64,000 bases of DNA from Dechloromonas sp. A34 (GCF_026261605.1 NZ_CP102486.1:4526001-4590000), one strand, 5' to 3'; positions 15,347-26,249 are shown, counted from the first letter of the stretch. The notes: generated from the letters alone by a model not told the origin. Numbers and translations are program-made.

Positions 15347-16260
15347 GATTCACCATTTACCAGGAAAGCCGACAGGGAGGACGGGCCAACAACGAGGACC
15401 GGACAACCTATTGTTATTCGCGCGATGCGCTGATGATGGCGGTTGCCGACGGCATGGGCGGCCACCACTATGGTGAAGTCGCCGCCCAGATCGCCATCCA
15501 GACGCTGGCCGACACTTTCCAGCGCGAGGCGCGGCCGCTGCTCGGCGATCCTTTTCGCTTCCTGCAGAAGGGCATGACCAATGCCCACCACGCCATTCTC
15601 GACTACACCGCCCAGCACCGCCTGAAAGACACGCCGCGCACCACCTGCGTCGCCTGCGTCGTCCAGGACAACGTCGCCTACTGGGCGCACTCCGGCGACT
15701 CCCGGCTTTACCTGATCCGGGCCGGCCGGATCATCGCCCAGACCAAGGACCACTCGCGCATCCGCCTGCTGGTCGAGGAGGGCATGATCACCGAGGCGCA
15801 GGCGGCAGTTCATCCCGACCGCAACAAGATCTACAGCTGCCTGGGCAGCCCGACACTGCCGGAAATCGAATTCTCGCGCAAGACGCCGCTCGAACACGGC
15901 GACATCCTGTTGCTATGCACCGACGGCCTGTGGGGCGTGCTCTCCGGCGAGCAGATGGCGACCGCGCTGAAGGGCGCCAACCTGCTGCAAGCCATCCCGA
16001 TGCTGCTTTCCCAGGCCGAGGTCAAGGGCGGCGCCCATGGCGACAATCTCTCGGCGGTGTCCGTGCGCTGGGAGGAAAGCTATGTCGAGGACGCCAGCAG
16101 TTCGGTATCGACCCAGACCATGACCCATGACGAAGTGACTACCCGACTCGATGAATTCGGCCGCAACCCGGCCTACAAGAGCGATCTCTCCGACGACGAA
16201 ATCGAGAAGGCGATCAATGAAATCCGTTCCGCCATCGACAAGTACAACCCCAAGAAATAA
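15343..16260 (+). CDS. PP2C-family Ser/Thr protein phosphatase
   Basis: A 305-residue metal-dependent phosphatase. Motifs: NNEDRTTYCYSR, VADGMGGHHYGE (metal-binding Asp), AHSGDSRLYLIR, LLLCTDGLWGVLS and HGDNLSAVSVRW, covering residues about 15-245. A C-terminal tail (about 245-305) is acidic and helical (DLSDDEIEKAINEIR). It overlaps the kinase gene by 4 bp and precedes rph by 9 bp. It probably reverses the kinase's phosphorylations. Confidence 0.93.
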   Translation: MRFTIYQESRQGGRANNEDRTTYCYSRDALMMAVADGMGGHHYGEVAAQIAIQTLADTFQREARPLLGDPFRFLQKGMTNAHHAILDYTAQHRLKDTPRTTCVACVVQDNVAYWAHSGDSRLYLIRAGRIIAQTKDHSRIRLLVEEGMITEAQAAVHPDRNKIYSCLGSPTLPEIEFSRKTPLEHGDILLLCTDGLWGVLSGEQMATALKGANLLQAIPMLLSQAEVKGGAHGDNLSAVSVRWEESYVEDASSSVSTQTMTHDEVTTRLDEFGRNPAYKSDLSDDEIEKAINEIRSAIDKYNPKK

Positions 16261-16269
16261 GGAAACCCC

Positions 16270-16986
16270 ATGCGCCCCAGCCAACGCCAGTCCGACCAAC
16301 TGCGCACCGTCCGCCTGACCCGCAACTTCACCCGCCATGCCGAGGGTTCGGTGCTGATCGAGATGGGCGACACCCGCGTGCTGTGCAATGCCAGCGTCGA
16401 GGAAAACGTGCCGCCTTTCCTGCGTGGCAAGGGCCAGGGCTGGGTCACCGCCGAATACGGCATGTTGCCGCGCTCGACCCACACCCGGAGTTCGCGTGAA
16501 GCGGCCAAGGGCAAGCAGACTGGCCGCACCCAGGAAATCCAGCGCCTGATCGGCCGCAGCCTGCGCGCCGTAACCGATCTCAAGGCCCTCGGCGAACGCC
16601 AGATCACGCTCGACTGCGATGTCCTGCAGGCCGACGGCGGCACCCGTTGCGCCTCGATCACCGGCGCCTGGGTCGCCCTTTACGAAGCCTGCGAAAAGCT
16701 GGTCGCCGCCGGCAAGCTGCCGGCCAACCCGGTGCGCGACCATGTCGCCGCGGTCTCGGTCGGCATCTACAAGGGCTCGCCGGTGCTCGACCTCGATTAC
16801 CCGGAAGATTCCGACTGCGATACCGACATGAATGTCGTGATGACCGGTTCCGGCGGCATTGTCGAAATCCAGGGCACCGCCGAAGGCGAGCCCTTCACCC
16901 GGGCGCAGATGAACACCCTGACCGACCTCGCCGAAGCCGGCATCCGCCAGCTGATCGCCGCCCAGCAAACCGCCCTGGCTTCGTGA
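16270..16986 (+). CDS. rph: ribonuclease PH
   Basis: A 238-residue phosphorolytic 3'-5' exoribonuclease that trims tRNA 3' ends. Signatures: [16 protein letters not shown] at the start, [53 protein letters not shown], and the [19 protein letters not shown] motif. Length and N-terminus match the family. It is followed after 8 bp by rdgB, the standard arrangement. Confidence 0.97.
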   Translation: MRPSQRQSDQLRTVRLTRNFTRHAEGSVLIEMGDTRVLCNASVEENVPPFLRGKGQGWVTAEYGMLPRSTHTRSSREAAKGKQTGRTQEIQRLIGRSLRAVTDLKALGERQITLDCDVLQADGGTRCASITGAWVALYEACEKLVAAGKLPANPVRDHVAAVSVGIYKGSPVLDLDYPEDSDCDTDMNVVMTGSGGIVEIQGTAEGEPFTRAQMNTLTDLAEAGIRQLIAAQQTALAS

Positions 16987-16994
16987 GTAGCGGC

Positions 16995-17582
16995 ATGAAA
17001 AAGCTGGTCCTCGCTTCCAACAACGCCAAGAAAATGAAGGAGCTGAACGCGCTGCTGGCGCCGCTCGGCTTCGAAGTCATTGCGCAGGGCGAACTCGGCA
17101 TCCCGGAAGCCGAGGAACCGCACTGCACCTTCGTCGAGAATGCCCTAGCCAAGGCCCGCCATGCCGCCCAACTGTCCGGCCTGCCGGCCCTGGCCGACGA
17201 TTCCGGGCTTTGCGTCGCCGCCCTCGGTGACGCGCCGGGAGTTTATTCGGCGCGCTATGCCGGCGAGCCGAAATCGGATGCACGCAACAACGAAAAGCTG
17301 TTCGCCGACCTCGGCGACAACCCCGACCGCCGCGCCCACTTCGTGTCGGTCATCGTCCTCGTCCGCTACGCCGACGACCCGCAGCCGCTGATCGCCGAAG
17401 GCGAATGGCATGGCGAAATCCTGGCGGCACTGCGCGGCGCGGGCGGCTTCGGCTATGACCCGCTGTTCTTCGTGCCGGAATTCGGCCAGACCGCGGCCGA
17501 GCTCGATGCCGAAACCAAGAACCGTGTCTCGCATCGCGGCCGGGCCATGCAGCAGTTGATCGCCCGCCTGCCGACGCTGTAA
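16995..17582 (+). CDS. rdgB: RdgB/HAM1 family non-canonical purine NTP pyrophosphatase
   Basis: Hydrolyses (d)ITP and XTP, keeping hypoxanthine and xanthine out of nucleic acids. The 195-residue protein begins MKKLVLASNNAKKMKEL (SNN..K motif), then TFVENALAKARHAA, LPALADDSGLCVAAL, PGVYSARYAG, FGYDPLFFVPE and KNRVSHRGRAM. I chose the ATG at 16995; the GTG at 16984 is possible. It lies between rph and hemW with tight spacing, suggesting one transcript. Confidence 0.96.
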   Translation: MKKLVLASNNAKKMKELNALLAPLGFEVIAQGELGIPEAEEPHCTFVENALAKARHAAQLSGLPALADDSGLCVAALGDAPGVYSARYAGEPKSDARNNEKLFADLGDNPDRRAHFVSVIVLVRYADDPQPLIAEGEWHGEILAALRGAGGFGYDPLFFVPEFGQTAAELDAETKNRVSHRGRAMQQLIARLPTL

Positions 17583-17586
17583 TCCC

Positions 17587-18792
17587 GTGGCCCGCACCAT
17601 CCCGATCTTCACCGCCAAACCGGCGGCGAATCCAGCCAGCCTCGAATTCCGCGTCTCGCCACCGCTCGCGCTCTACGTCCATGTGCCGTGGTGCGTCCAG
17701 AAGTGCCCCTATTGCGACTTCAATTCGCACGAGGCCGGCGAAACGATTCCCGAGCGCGAATATGTCGCCGCCCTGATCGCCGACCTGCAATCCGCCCTGC
17801 CGCTGATCTGGGGCCGGCCGGTAGTCAGCGTCTTCTTCGGCGGCGGCACACCCAGCCTGCTCTCGCCGGAAGCCATCGACGAGCTGATTGCCGCCTTCCG
17901 CGCCCTGGCCATGCTGGCCCCCGACGCCGAAATCACGCTCGAAGCCAACCCCGGCACGATCGAGGCCGAGAAGTTCGCCGGCTTCCGCCGAGCCGGCGTC
18001 AACCGACTGTCGCTGGGCATCCAGAGCTTCAACGACGAGCATCTCAAGGCGCTGGGCCGCATCCACGGCGCTGCCGAGGCCAAACGCGCCGCACATCTGG
18101 CCGGTGCCCACTTCGACGCCTTCAATCTCGACCTGATGTACGGCCTGCCCGGTCAGACGCAGGAACAGGCGCTCAGCGACCTCGAAACGGCGCTCAGCTT
18201 CTCCCCGGCGCACCTCTCCTGTTACCAGCTGACCCTGGAGCCGAACACGCGCTTTGCAGCCTTCCCCCCGGAATTGCCGGAGGGCGACCTCTGTGCCGAC
18301 ATGCAGGAAGCCATCGAGGCCCGGCTGGCCGCGGCCGGTTATGCCAATTATGAAACGTCGGCTTTTGCCCGGCCAGACCGGCAATGTCGCCACAACCTCA
18401 ACTATTGGTATTTTGGCGACTATCTCGGCATCGGCGCCGGCGCCCACTCGAAGCTGACGCTGCATGACCGCGTCCTGCGCCAGATGCGCTGGAAACACCC
18501 GAAGGCCTATCTCGATAATATTCGCGGCGGCCAGCCGGTGCAGGAAGAGAATCAGGTCGCGGCGGCCAGCCTGCCTTTCGAATTCCTGATGAATGCCCTG
18601 CGCCTGACCGAGGGTTTCCACCCCTCGCTGTTCGAGGCGAGAACGGCACAGCCCCTGAGCGCCATCCTGCCGCAACTCAAAGCCGCCGAAGCCGAGGGCC
18701 TGCTGGCGCTCGGCCCGGAACGCATTGCGCCGACCGAGAAGGGGCGGCGCTTTCTGAACGTGCTATTGGAGCGTTTCCTGGCCGATGAGTAG
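17587..18792 (+). CDS. hemW: radical SAM heme chaperone HemW
   Basis: A 401-residue HemN-like radical SAM protein; HemW binds heme and is thought to deliver it to respiratory enzymes. The 4Fe-4S motif is C36-x3-C40-x2-C43 (WCVQKCPYCDF), then FFGGGTPSLL, LEANPGTIE, NRLSLGIQSF and YGLPGQTQEQA. The C-terminal HemN domain (YLGIGAGAHSKL) is present. It lacks the extra N-terminal cysteine arrangement of true HemN. It follows rdgB by 4 bp. Confidence 0.95.
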   Translation: MARTIPIFTAKPAANPASLEFRVSPPLALYVHVPWCVQKCPYCDFNSHEAGETIPEREYVAALIADLQSALPLIWGRPVVSVFFGGGTPSLLSPEAIDELIAAFRALAMLAPDAEITLEANPGTIEAEKFAGFRRAGVNRLSLGIQSFNDEHLKALGRIHGAAEAKRAAHLAGAHFDAFNLDLMYGLPGQTQEQALSDLETALSFSPAHLSCYQLTLEPNTRFAAFPPELPEGDLCADMQEAIEARLAAAGYANYETSAFARPDRQCRHNLNYWYFGDYLGIGAGAHSKLTLHDRVLRQMRWKHPKAYLDNIRGGQPVQEENQVAAASLPFEFLMNALRLTEGFHPSLFEARTAQPLSAILPQLKAAEAEGLLALGPERIAPTEKGRRFLNVLLERFLADE

Positions 18793-19083
18793 AAATCGCC
18801 GGGAAACAACGCGACCGGCGAATTCACAAAAGATCACCATTTTTGCCGAGCTGCGCTGACAGCGACCATGCTCTGAAGCGGCAATACGCCGCCAGAACTA
18901 GCGGTTGCTTCGGCCGGCGAGACCCGGTCAATGGCCGGAGCGGGCTGCACAAAAAATGTCCTTTGCATTGAAGCAATTCATCCCACGCCTGCGTCAATGC
19001 GTGTAGGATTCTCGTTTCGAATGAATTCGCTGACGTATGCTGCCCCCTAGGGACATCAGCGCACCACCCTCACAGGAGGCCCG

Positions 19084-21210
19084 ATGATTCAGGATGGGGT
19101 CCTTTATAGCGTCCTGCTTCTGGCGGTGGGTTTGCTGGCGGTTGTCATCGCCCTGGTGCGCACCAACCGCCGTCTGCGCGAGGAACGGGCCCGGGCCGAG
19201 GAATCCATGCGCCGCCTGTCCGAAGCCGAAGCGCGCTTCCGGGCCATCTTCGAGAACGTTGATGCGCTATCGATCCAGGGCTATACCGCGGACGGCACCG
19301 TGGTTTACTGGAACCGCGCCTCGGAAAGGATCTACGGCTACGCCCCGGAGGAAGCCATTGGTCGTTCGTTGTTCGAGCTGATCATTCCCCCAGCCATGCG
19401 CCATGTCGTGGAAGGTGCCGTGCGCTGGATGTTCGAGGAAGGTCAGGGCATCCCGGCCGCCCGCCTCGACCTGATGCACAAGGCCGGCCACCGGGTTCCG
19501 GTCTATTCCAGCCATACCGTGGTCAATACCGCCGAGCATGGGCCAACCATGTTCTGTCTCGACGTAGACCTTCGGGCACTGGTCCGCACCGAGCAGGCGC
19601 TGGTCGAAAGCGAAACCCGGCAACAAACCATCCTGCATTCCATCGGCGAAGGCGTTTTCGGCGTCGACAGTCGCGGCATCTGCACTTTCATCAACCCGGC
19701 GGCACTAGCCATGCTCGGCCGTGAAGCTGACGAAATCCTCGGCAAGGACCAGCACCTGGTCTTTCATTTCTTCCGCGCCGACGGCACCTTGTACCCGTCG
19801 ACCGAATGCCCGATCCTGAGCACCTGTCTCGACGGCCAGACCCGCCGCCAGACCGACTGGTTCTGGCGCAAGGATGGCACCGGCTTCCCGGTGCAATTGA
19901 CTATCACGCCGCTTTACGTCGACAGCGAACTGCGCGGTGCCGTTGCCGTCTTCACCGACATCACCGAAAGCGTCCGCATCGCCGGCGAACTGGAGCAGTA
20001 CCGCCATCACCTCGAAGATCTGGTCAAGGAGCGCACTCGCGAACTGGCCGAGGCCCGCGAGATTGCCGAAGCGGCCAGCCAGGCCAAGAGCACCTTCCTG
20101 GCCAACATGAGCCACGAAATCCGGACCCCAATGAACGCGATTCTCGGCATGGCCTACCTGATCCGCCGTGATGGCGTGCCTGAAAACCAGATCAAGCGCC
20201 TGGACAAGATCGACGGCGCCGCCGAACACCTGCTCAGCGTCATCAACAACATCCTCGACCTCTCGAAAATCGAGGCTGGCAAACTGACGCTGGACCAAGA
20301 ACCGGTCGAGATTTCAGAACTCTTCGACCAGATCGTCGGCATCCTCGGCGACCGGGCACAAGCCAAGGGATTGAAGCTCGAGATCGAGAGTGACGCATTT
20401 CCGGGCCCCTTGATCGGCGATCCGACACGAATTGCCCAAAGCCTGATCAACTACACCGCCAATGCCATCAAGTTCACCGAACACGGCAGCATCGTGATGC
20501 GCGCCAAAAAAGTCAGCGAATCCGGGGATCAGGTCGAGGTGCGCTTCGAGGTTCAGGATAACGGCATCGGCATTGCCCCGGATGCTCTGCAGAGTCTGTT
20601 CAATGCCTTCGAGCAGGCCGACAACTCGACCACACGGAAATATGGCGGGACCGGTCTCGGCCTGTCGATTACCAAGCGCCTGACCGAAATGATGGGCGGC
20701 ACGGCCGGTGCCGAAAGCCAACTGGGCAGCGGCAGCACCTTCTGGTTTACCGTCGTCCTGCACCGGGCGAATGGCGAGCGACTGGCGCAAAGCAGCACCA
20801 GGAAGGGGCCGGAACCGCAATCGATCGCTGCCGTTCGCGGCTCACGTATCCTGATCGCCGAGGACGAGCCGATCAATCAGGAAATCGCCCGTGAATTCCT
20901 GAGCGGACTCGGCCTGGTGATCGACATTGCGGCCAACGGTCGCGAGGCACTGGAAAAACTCGATGGCGAGGCCTACGACCTGATCCTGATGGACATGCAG
21001 ATGCCCGAAATAGATGGTCTGGAAGCGACCCGCGCGATTCGCCAGCGCCCGGACTACCGGCATGTGCCGATCATTGCGATGACCGCCAATGCCTTCGCCG
21101 AAAACAAGGCGGAGTGTTTTGCCGCCGGCATGAACGATTTTGTCCGCAAACCAGCCGAGCCGGACGACCTGGCAACCTGCGTCGTGCACTGGCTGACCGT
21201 GCGCTGCTAG
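19084..21210 (+). CDS. PAS-domain hybrid histidine kinase with receiver
   Basis: A 708-residue membrane-anchored kinase. TM helix about 6-26; coiled coil; PAS 1 about 48-165 and PAS 2 about 172-300; HisKA with [13 protein letters not shown] (His344); HATPase with [15 protein letters not shown] at about 492 and GGTGLGLSI at about 522; receiver with Asp637 in [11 protein letters not shown] and a Lys in VRKPAEP. There is no periplasmic sensor, so it probably senses a cytoplasmic or redox signal through PAS. A strong Shine-Dalgarno (AGGAGG) precedes the ATG. The kinase-receiver core closely resembles that of the kinase at 1862-4705, so they may be paralogues. Confidence 0.9.
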   Translation: MIQDGVLYSVLLLAVGLLAVVIALVRTNRRLREERARAEESMRRLSEAEARFRAIFENVDALSIQGYTADGTVVYWNRASERIYGYAPEEAIGRSLFELIIPPAMRHVVEGAVRWMFEEGQGIPAARLDLMHKAGHRVPVYSSHTVVNTAEHGPTMFCLDVDLRALVRTEQALVESETRQQTILHSIGEGVFGVDSRGICTFINPAALAMLGREADEILGKDQHLVFHFFRADGTLYPSTECPILSTCLDGQTRRQTDWFWRKDGTGFPVQLTITPLYVDSELRGAVAVFTDITESVRIAGELEQYRHHLEDLVKERTRELAEAREIAEAASQAKSTFLANMSHEIRTPMNAILGMAYLIRRDGVPENQIKRLDKIDGAAEHLLSVINNILDLSKIEAGKLTLDQEPVEISELFDQIVGILGDRAQAKGLKLEIESDAFPGPLIGDPTRIAQSLINYTANAIKFTEHGSIVMRAKKVSESGDQVEVRFEVQDNGIGIAPDALQSLFNAFEQADNSTTRKYGGTGLGLSITKRLTEMMGGTAGAESQLGSGSTFWFTVVLHRANGERLAQSSTRKGPEPQSIAAVRGSRILIAEDEPINQEIAREFLSGLGLVIDIAANGREALEKLDGEAYDLILMDMQMPEIDGLEATRAIRQRPDYRHVPIIAMTANAFAENKAECFAAGMNDFVRKPAEPDDLATCVVHWLTVRC

Positions 21211-21257
21211 TGCCAGCTTTTGCCTTTGTGGTACTAGTGCCAGCCTCTGGGTCTGTA

Positions 21258-23318
21258 CTAGCCGGCCCGCTCCTGTGGCAGCGGCTCGCAGCGTAGCCAG
21301 ACGGCAAAACGGGTCCCCCGCCCCGGGGGGCTATCGACACTGATCCGCCCGCCATAACGCTCGACCAGCGACTGGCTGACCCATAAGCCGAGGCCGGTAC
21401 CGTCGGCTTTCTTGGCCGTGAAGAAAGGCTGGAACAGACGCTCGCGATCCTCGTTGCTGATCCCCGGCCCGGAATCGGCTACCACCAGACGCAGGCCGAG
21501 CGGCATGTCGGCTTCGTCCCAGTCCTCGGCCGCCAGGGTCAGGACACCGCCCTCCGGCATCGCCTGGATGGCATTAACCAGCAGGTTGATCAGGACCTGC
21601 TGCAACTCGTTGCGGTTGCACAGAACGTGGCGATGCGAATCGACATGCTGCTCGATCGCGATATTGCCCTTTTTCAGCAGGTGACCGACCAGCACCAGGC
21701 TGTCCTGGATCAGTTGCCGCGGCGCCACCGGCTCGAGATAACCGACGTAATCCTGGGGGCGGGCAAACTGCAGCAGCTTGGCGACAATCAGCCGGATGCG
21801 ATGCACCTGTTCGTGAATTAGGCGGATTTCGGGCGCCACCGGCTCGGCGGCCGGACCCAGCAAATCGCGCAGGACATCGAGATTGCCCTGGATGACGGCC
21901 ACCGGATTATTGATTTCATGGGCCACACCGGCGGTCAATTGGCCGATCGCCGCCAGTTTCTCGCTCATCACCAGTTGCGATTGGGCCGCCTTGAGATCGG
22001 CCACCGCCTGCTCCAACTCGGCCGTACGCTCCGCCACCTTGGCATCGAGCGCTTCGCCCCAGCGTTTCAACGATCCGGCCTGGGCCTGCAGACGATCGAG
22101 CAGGCGGTCGAAATGGGCCGCCACCACGCCCAGTTCATCCTGGCTTTCCACGCTCCCGACACGAGCGTCGGCATCACCCTGCTCGATGGCATGCATCGTC
22201 GCATGCATGCGCTCGATCGGTTTGAAGACCCGGCGCGCCCACAGTGCGGCGAAGACGCCGGCGATCGCCATGGCCAGCACGAAAACCCCGACCACGACGG
22301 CGAAGGCCTGCTGGCGAGCCGCGGCAAACGGCCCTTCGAGATAACCGACGTAGAGCATGCCGATCCGCCGTTGCCGGCTGTCGAACAAGGGCTCGTAGGC
22401 CGAGACATACCAGTCGGTAACGACAAAGGCACGGTCGAGCCAGGTCCTGCCGTCTTCGAGTACCGCCTGATTCACCGCCGCCGAGACCCGGGTGCCGATT
22501 GCCCGCCCGCCCTCGAACAAGCGGACATTGGTGGCCACCCGGACATCGCCGAGGAAAATCGTCGCCGTCCCGACACTGCCGAAGGGCAGAACGCCGTCGG
22601 GATAGACGATTTCGTTGAGGCGGTCGATGAATTCGAGATTCTTGTTGAGCAGCACGCCACCGACCAGGGTGCCGATCAGGCGACCAGCGGCATCGCGCAC
22701 CGGGGCCGCGGTATGGATGACCAGCCCGCGATCCTCGACCTGACGGTGATCGGGTTTGGCGTTCGCGGTGGACAGCAGCGGCGTCCGTGCCCGCTCGGCC
22801 AGTTCTGGACTGATCGCGGCCAGCCGGGCGGCGGAAAAAATTTCCGGGCCGGTGCTCGCCCGGCCCGCCAGGGCCTGCTCGATCACCGGCCAGGCCGACG
22901 CTTCGGCCCGACCCTGCTCGAGGTCGAAGAAGCTCAGGAAGTCGAGCTTTTCGGCGCCCTTGACCTCGGCGAGCAGGGCGGCGACCGCCGCCGCCCTGCG
23001 TCCCGGCGCTTGCCGCAATTCGCGGGCAAGGCGCTCGGAATCAGCCAGTCCCTGTACCGAACGCCCCAGACCTTCGGTAACCCGCTCGAAATAGCCGTGT
23101 GCCACGGTCAGATCGGCGCGCACCTTGGTAATCAGCAGGCGATCGAAGTAATCGCCGCCCCAGACCGCCAGCCCAGCCACCATCAGGGGCAGCACGACCC
23201 CGAGCGGGAGCAGCGCCAGGAGCAGCAGACGGACGCGAATCGACCGCCGACTCTCGGGAACCAGCAGCTCGCCCGGTATTGCGTTCAAGCCGGCTCGCTC
23301 AGGCCCCAGGCCTGGCAT
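21258..23318 (-). CDS. sensor histidine kinase with CACHE-like periplasmic domain and HAMP
   Basis: A 686-residue two-TM kinase: TM about 29-52, large periplasmic sensor about 55-335 (CACHE-like; GTLVGGVLLNKNLEFID region), TM about 338-360, HAMP about 360-412, coiled coil, HisKA with GVAHEINNPVAVIQ (His467), and a NtrB-class ATPase (LINLLVNAIQAM, DSGPGI, GTGLGLWVSQSL). It overlaps the upstream sigma-54 regulator gene, a two-component pair. The ATG at 23318 overlaps that gene by 34 bp; a TTG at 23288 that overlaps the regulator's stop is an alternative start. Ligand unknown. Confidence 0.88.
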   Translation of the reverse strand: MPGLGPERAGLNAIPGELLVPESRRSIRVRLLLLALLPLGVVLPLMVAGLAVWGGDYFDRLLITKVRADLTVAHGYFERVTEGLGRSVQGLADSERLARELRQAPGRRAAAVAALLAEVKGAEKLDFLSFFDLEQGRAEASAWPVIEQALAGRASTGPEIFSAARLAAISPELAERARTPLLSTANAKPDHRQVEDRGLVIHTAAPVRDAAGRLIGTLVGGVLLNKNLEFIDRLNEIVYPDGVLPFGSVGTATIFLGDVRVATNVRLFEGGRAIGTRVSAAVNQAVLEDGRTWLDRAFVVTDWYVSAYEPLFDSRQRRIGMLYVGYLEGPFAAARQQAFAVVVGVFVLAMAIAGVFAALWARRVFKPIERMHATMHAIEQGDADARVGSVESQDELGVVAAHFDRLLDRLQAQAGSLKRWGEALDAKVAERTAELEQAVADLKAAQSQLVMSEKLAAIGQLTAGVAHEINNPVAVIQGNLDVLRDLLGPAAEPVAPEIRLIHEQVHRIRLIVAKLLQFARPQDYVGYLEPVAPRQLIQDSLVLVGHLLKKGNIAIEQHVDSHRHVLCNRNELQQVLINLLVNAIQAMPEGGVLTLAAEDWDEADMPLGLRLVVADSGPGISNEDRERLFQPFFTAKKADGTGLGLWVSQSLVERYGGRISVDSPPGRGTRFAVWLRCEPLPQERAG

Positions 23319-24655
23319 TTCCGGTCCAGGGTCTTGCGGGAAACTCCCAGGCGACGGCCGGCTTCCGACTTGTTGCCGTCACAGGCGCCGAGCACGGCGA
23401 GGATATGGCGCTTCTCCACGGCTTCCAGCGTTTCGTCGGTCGTACCACTCGGCAGCGCGCTGGCTTTCGGCTCCGGTCCGAGATCGAACCAGCCGAGAAT
23501 CAACGAGCGCTCGATGAAGTTCTTCAGTTCGCGCACATTGCCCGGCCAATCATAGGCTGCCATCCGCGCCAGGGTGCGGGCATCGAGGGAAAGGCCCTGG
23601 ACATCGAGATTGGGCGAAATCTGCGCGATGAAATGATGGACCAGCATAGACAAGTCCTCTGGCCGTTCGCGCAAGGGCGGCAAGGTGACTTCGACGACCT
23701 GCAGGCGGTAGTAAAGATCCTGGCGAAAGCGATGGGCAGCGACCTCGGCCTTGAGATCGCGGTTGGTCGCCGCGATGACGCGCACATCGACCGGGATTTC
23801 CTGCTCCGAGCCGACTGGCCGGATCCGTCGCTCCTCCAGAACACGCAGCAGCTTGGCTTGTGCCGAGGCCGGCATTTCGGAAATTTCGTCGAGAAACAGG
23901 GTGCCGCCGCGGGCATAGTAGAACAGCCCTTCGCGGCTCTGCTGGGCGCCGGTAAATGCCCCCCGGACATGACCGAACAGCTCCGATTCAATCAACTCCG
24001 CCGAAATCGCTGCACAATTGACCGGCACGAAAGGACCGCCCGAGCGGTTGCTCATCCGGTGCAGGGCGCGTGCCGCAACTTCCTTCCCGGTGCCGGATTC
24101 GCCGGTAATCAGGACCGTCGCCGGTGTCGGCGCGATGCGCTTAAGGCGCTCACAGAGCTCGCACATTACGTCCGAATGGCCGACCAGGCCTTCGATGTCG
24201 GCCGAACGGTCGCTGACCTCGCGACGCAGCACGAAGTTTTCGCGCACCAGGCGCGAGCGTTCGAAGCAGCGCTGGATGGCATTCAGGACCTGGGCCAGCG
24301 AGAAGGGCTTGAGTAGAAAATCGGCGGCCCCGGCCCGCAAAGCCTCGATTGCGGTGTCGAGATCGGCATAGGCTGTCATCATCACGACGTCGCCGGCATA
24401 GCCCTCGGCCCGCAATTGGTGCAGCCAGTCGATGCCGGAACGCCCGGGCATGGCGATATCGAGCACGATCAGGTCGTACAGTCGGCGGCGCAATAGCGGC
24501 TCGGCCTGCTCGACGCTGCCGGCGGTGTCGACCACGCCGCAACGCGGCGCCAGCGCCCGTTGCAGAAAACTGACCATCCCCGGCTCATCATCGACCAGCA
24601 GTACCGAATACTGGGTCCACGGCGCTTCATTGACCGGCTTGTTCGCTAGATCCAT
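23285..24655 (-). CDS. sigma-54-dependent response regulator (NtrC family)
   Basis: A transcription activator of sigma-54 promoters. Receiver domain with phospho-Asp66 ([10 protein letters not shown]) and KPF; AAA+ domain with Walker A GESGTGKE, the sigma-54 contact loop GAFTGA intact, Walker [10 protein letters not shown], and arginine fingers in [10 protein letters not shown]-terminal Fis-type HTH ([19 protein letters not shown]). The frame opens at 24688, but the ATG at 24655 has a GGAGG Shine-Dalgarno about 8 bp upstream, so I prefer it (456 residues). Cotranscribed with the sensor kinase. Target genes cannot be told from the window. Confidence 0.92.
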   Translation of the reverse strand: MDLANKPVNEAPWTQYSVLLVDDEPGMVSFLQRALAPRCGVVDTAGSVEQAEPLLRRRLYDLIVLDIAMPGRSGIDWLHQLRAEGYAGDVVMMTAYADLDTAIEALRAGAADFLLKPFSLAQVLNAIQRCFERSRLVRENFVLRREVSDRSADIEGLVGHSDVMCELCERLKRIAPTPATVLITGESGTGKEVAARALHRMSNRSGGPFVPVNCAAISAELIESELFGHVRGAFTGAQQSREGLFYYARGGTLFLDEISEMPASAQAKLLRVLEERRIRPVGSEQEIPVDVRVIAATNRDLKAEVAAHRFRQDLYYRLQVVEVTLPPLRERPEDLSMLVHHFIAQISPNLDVQGLSLDARTLARMAAYDWPGNVRELKNFIERSLILGWFDLGPEPKASALPSGTTDETLEAVEKRHILAVLGACDGNKSEAGRRLGVSRKTLDRKCQAWGLSEPA

Positions 24656-24721
24656 CGTCCCCTCCAAAGCGTCCCCGGATGATCGCAAACAAGCCGCGAT
24701 CGTAGCAATCGGCAGATTTGA

Positions 24722-25111
24722 TCAGGCAGCGCCGCCATTCAGGTTGCCGTCCACATAAAACCAGCAGCCATCCTCGCGGACGAAATTGCTGATCTCATGC
24801 AGCCGATGGCCGCGCCCGGCGACCCGGTAGCGGGCGACGAACTCGACGACGGCGTGGGTTTCGTCGAGCGCCTGATGGCGTTTGACCGCCAGACCCTGCC
24901 ATTTGGTGCCCACCTCGTCGGCCAGATGCAGCGCGGCTGGTCGGGTTGATCGATGCCAGGTCGCCAGCAGATAAGCCTCCAGCCCCAGGACATAGGCGCT
25001 GTAGCGCGAACGCATCAGGGCTTCGGCCGTCGCCGCCGGTTCTGCTCCGGCATGCAGTCGGGCGCAGCAAGCGGCGTACGGCTGGCCGCTGGCGCAGGGG
25101 CAAAGCGTCAT
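24722..25111 (-). CDS. YchJ family protein with SEC-C motif
   Basis: A 129-residue YchJ-like (UPF0225) protein. It opens MTLCPCASGQPYAACC, a SEC-C type zinc-binding motif (C4, C6, C15, C16), and continues with a compact NTF2-like domain (ALMRSRYSAYVLG, ATWHRSTRP, VVEFVARYRV, LHEISNFVRE). The precise role is not known. The start overlaps the rdgC stop (TAATG), so it is translated with rdgC. Confidence 0.85.
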   Translation of the reverse strand: MTLCPCASGQPYAACCARLHAGAEPAATAEALMRSRYSAYVLGLEAYLLATWHRSTRPAALHLADEVGTKWQGLAVKRHQALDETHAVVEFVARYRVAGRGHRLHEISNFVREDGCWFYVDGNLNGGAA

Positions 25112-26022
25112 TATTCGGCGACGACTTCGCCGCCCAACGCTTCGACGAGTTGCGGCAGGAAGCGCGCCAGTTCGCCGGTCATCAGCGCGAAATCGGCGTC
25201 GAACTGCTCGTCGGCCCGTTCGGCGCTCTTTTCGGCCTCTTCCTTGAGCAGGTCGAGGAAGGCCAGGCGCTTGATTTCCAGTTTCTCGCCGAGGACGAAG
25301 GAGATCCGGTCGTCCCAGGTCAGGGCCAGCTTGGTCGGCAACTTGCCGGCAGCCAGGTGGGCCTTGATCTCGCCGCTGACTTCATCGCCCAGCGGATGTC
25401 GCACGTAGCGCACGGCGGCTTTTTCCTCGCCGACTGCCTTCAGTTCGCAGTCGCGGTCGATGGTAAACCCGGCCGGTGCATCGCCGCCGGCCAGCCAGTC
25501 GGCCATCGCCGTTTGCGGCGAGATCTGGGTGTGGAGCATGGTCAGCGGAAAATCGTCGAGACAGTGACGCAGATGTTCGATGACCTCCTCAGCCTTGCCC
25601 GCACTTGCCGCATCGACGCAGAACCAGCCGGCCTGCGGATCGATCCAGACGTAGGTCGTGCGGCGCCGGGTGAAGGCGCGCGGCATCAATTCCTCGGTGA
25701 CGCGCTCGCGTAGTTCCTTCAACTGCTTGCGGCCCGGCGCGTAGCCCTGCTGGGCCTCGATCGCCTCGGCCCGTTCCTTGACTTCCTCATTGATCACCGA
25801 CGAGGGCAACAGGCGCTGCTCGATGGACAGCGCGATCATCCACTGCCGGCCCAGGGAAAAGACCAGCGCGCCATCGCGGCGCGGCGACACCCAGCCCCGG
25901 CTCATCGGCTGGTTGCTCGGGCATTTGACGAAGGGACCACGGGCCAGCAGTTCCTCGAACTTGGCGAGTTCGATGTTCCACGGCGTCGGTAAACGGTAAA
26001 GCTGCAGGTTCTTGAACCACAT
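25111..26022 (-). CDS. rdgC: recombination-associated protein RdgC
   Basis: RdgC is a ring-shaped DNA-binding protein that limits RecA activity in gammaproteobacteria. The protein begins MWFKNLQLYRLPTPW and contains GWVSPRRDGALVFSLGRQ and the conserved KQLKELRERVTEELMPRAF. With the ATG at 26022 it is 303 residues, the family's usual length. The frame is open upstream to 26112 but that part does not resemble RdgC. It is followed by ychJ with a 1-bp overlap. Confidence 0.95.
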   Translation of the reverse strand: MWFKNLQLYRLPTPWNIELAKFEELLARGPFVKCPSNQPMSRGWVSPRRDGALVFSLGRQWMIALSIEQRLLPSSVINEEVKERAEAIEAQQGYAPGRKQLKELRERVTEELMPRAFTRRRTTYVWIDPQAGWFCVDAASAGKAEEVIEHLRHCLDDFPLTMLHTQISPQTAMADWLAGGDAPAGFTIDRDCELKAVGEEKAAVRYVRHPLGDEVSGEIKAHLAAGKLPTKLALTWDDRISFVLGEKLEIKRLAFLDLLKEEAEKSAERADEQFDADFALMTGELARFLPQLVEALGGEVVAE

Positions 26023-26249
26023 ATTTGAATTTCCGGTGAATTGGTGTCCGGCGCAGCAGGCAGGCCGGACCAAGAGGAACGAGAGTTTAGCAGTCCGGCC
26101 GGCTGGCCGCATCGCGGCTCACCGCCAAGGATCAACAGTGATTGCGCCGATGCATGGCAAATCTCTGAAAGCGTGAGGAATTTCACTGGCTAATCCAGGG
26201 GTCGCCCCTATCCTCCGAACCATACCAATCGACAACTCAGGGCAGCCTC

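Noticed and set aside
21208..21243. CTAGTGCCAG repeated twice between two convergent kinase genes
   Set aside because: Only 10 bp, two copies, in a 47-bp gap; no further structure and could be chance or a small slippage duplication.
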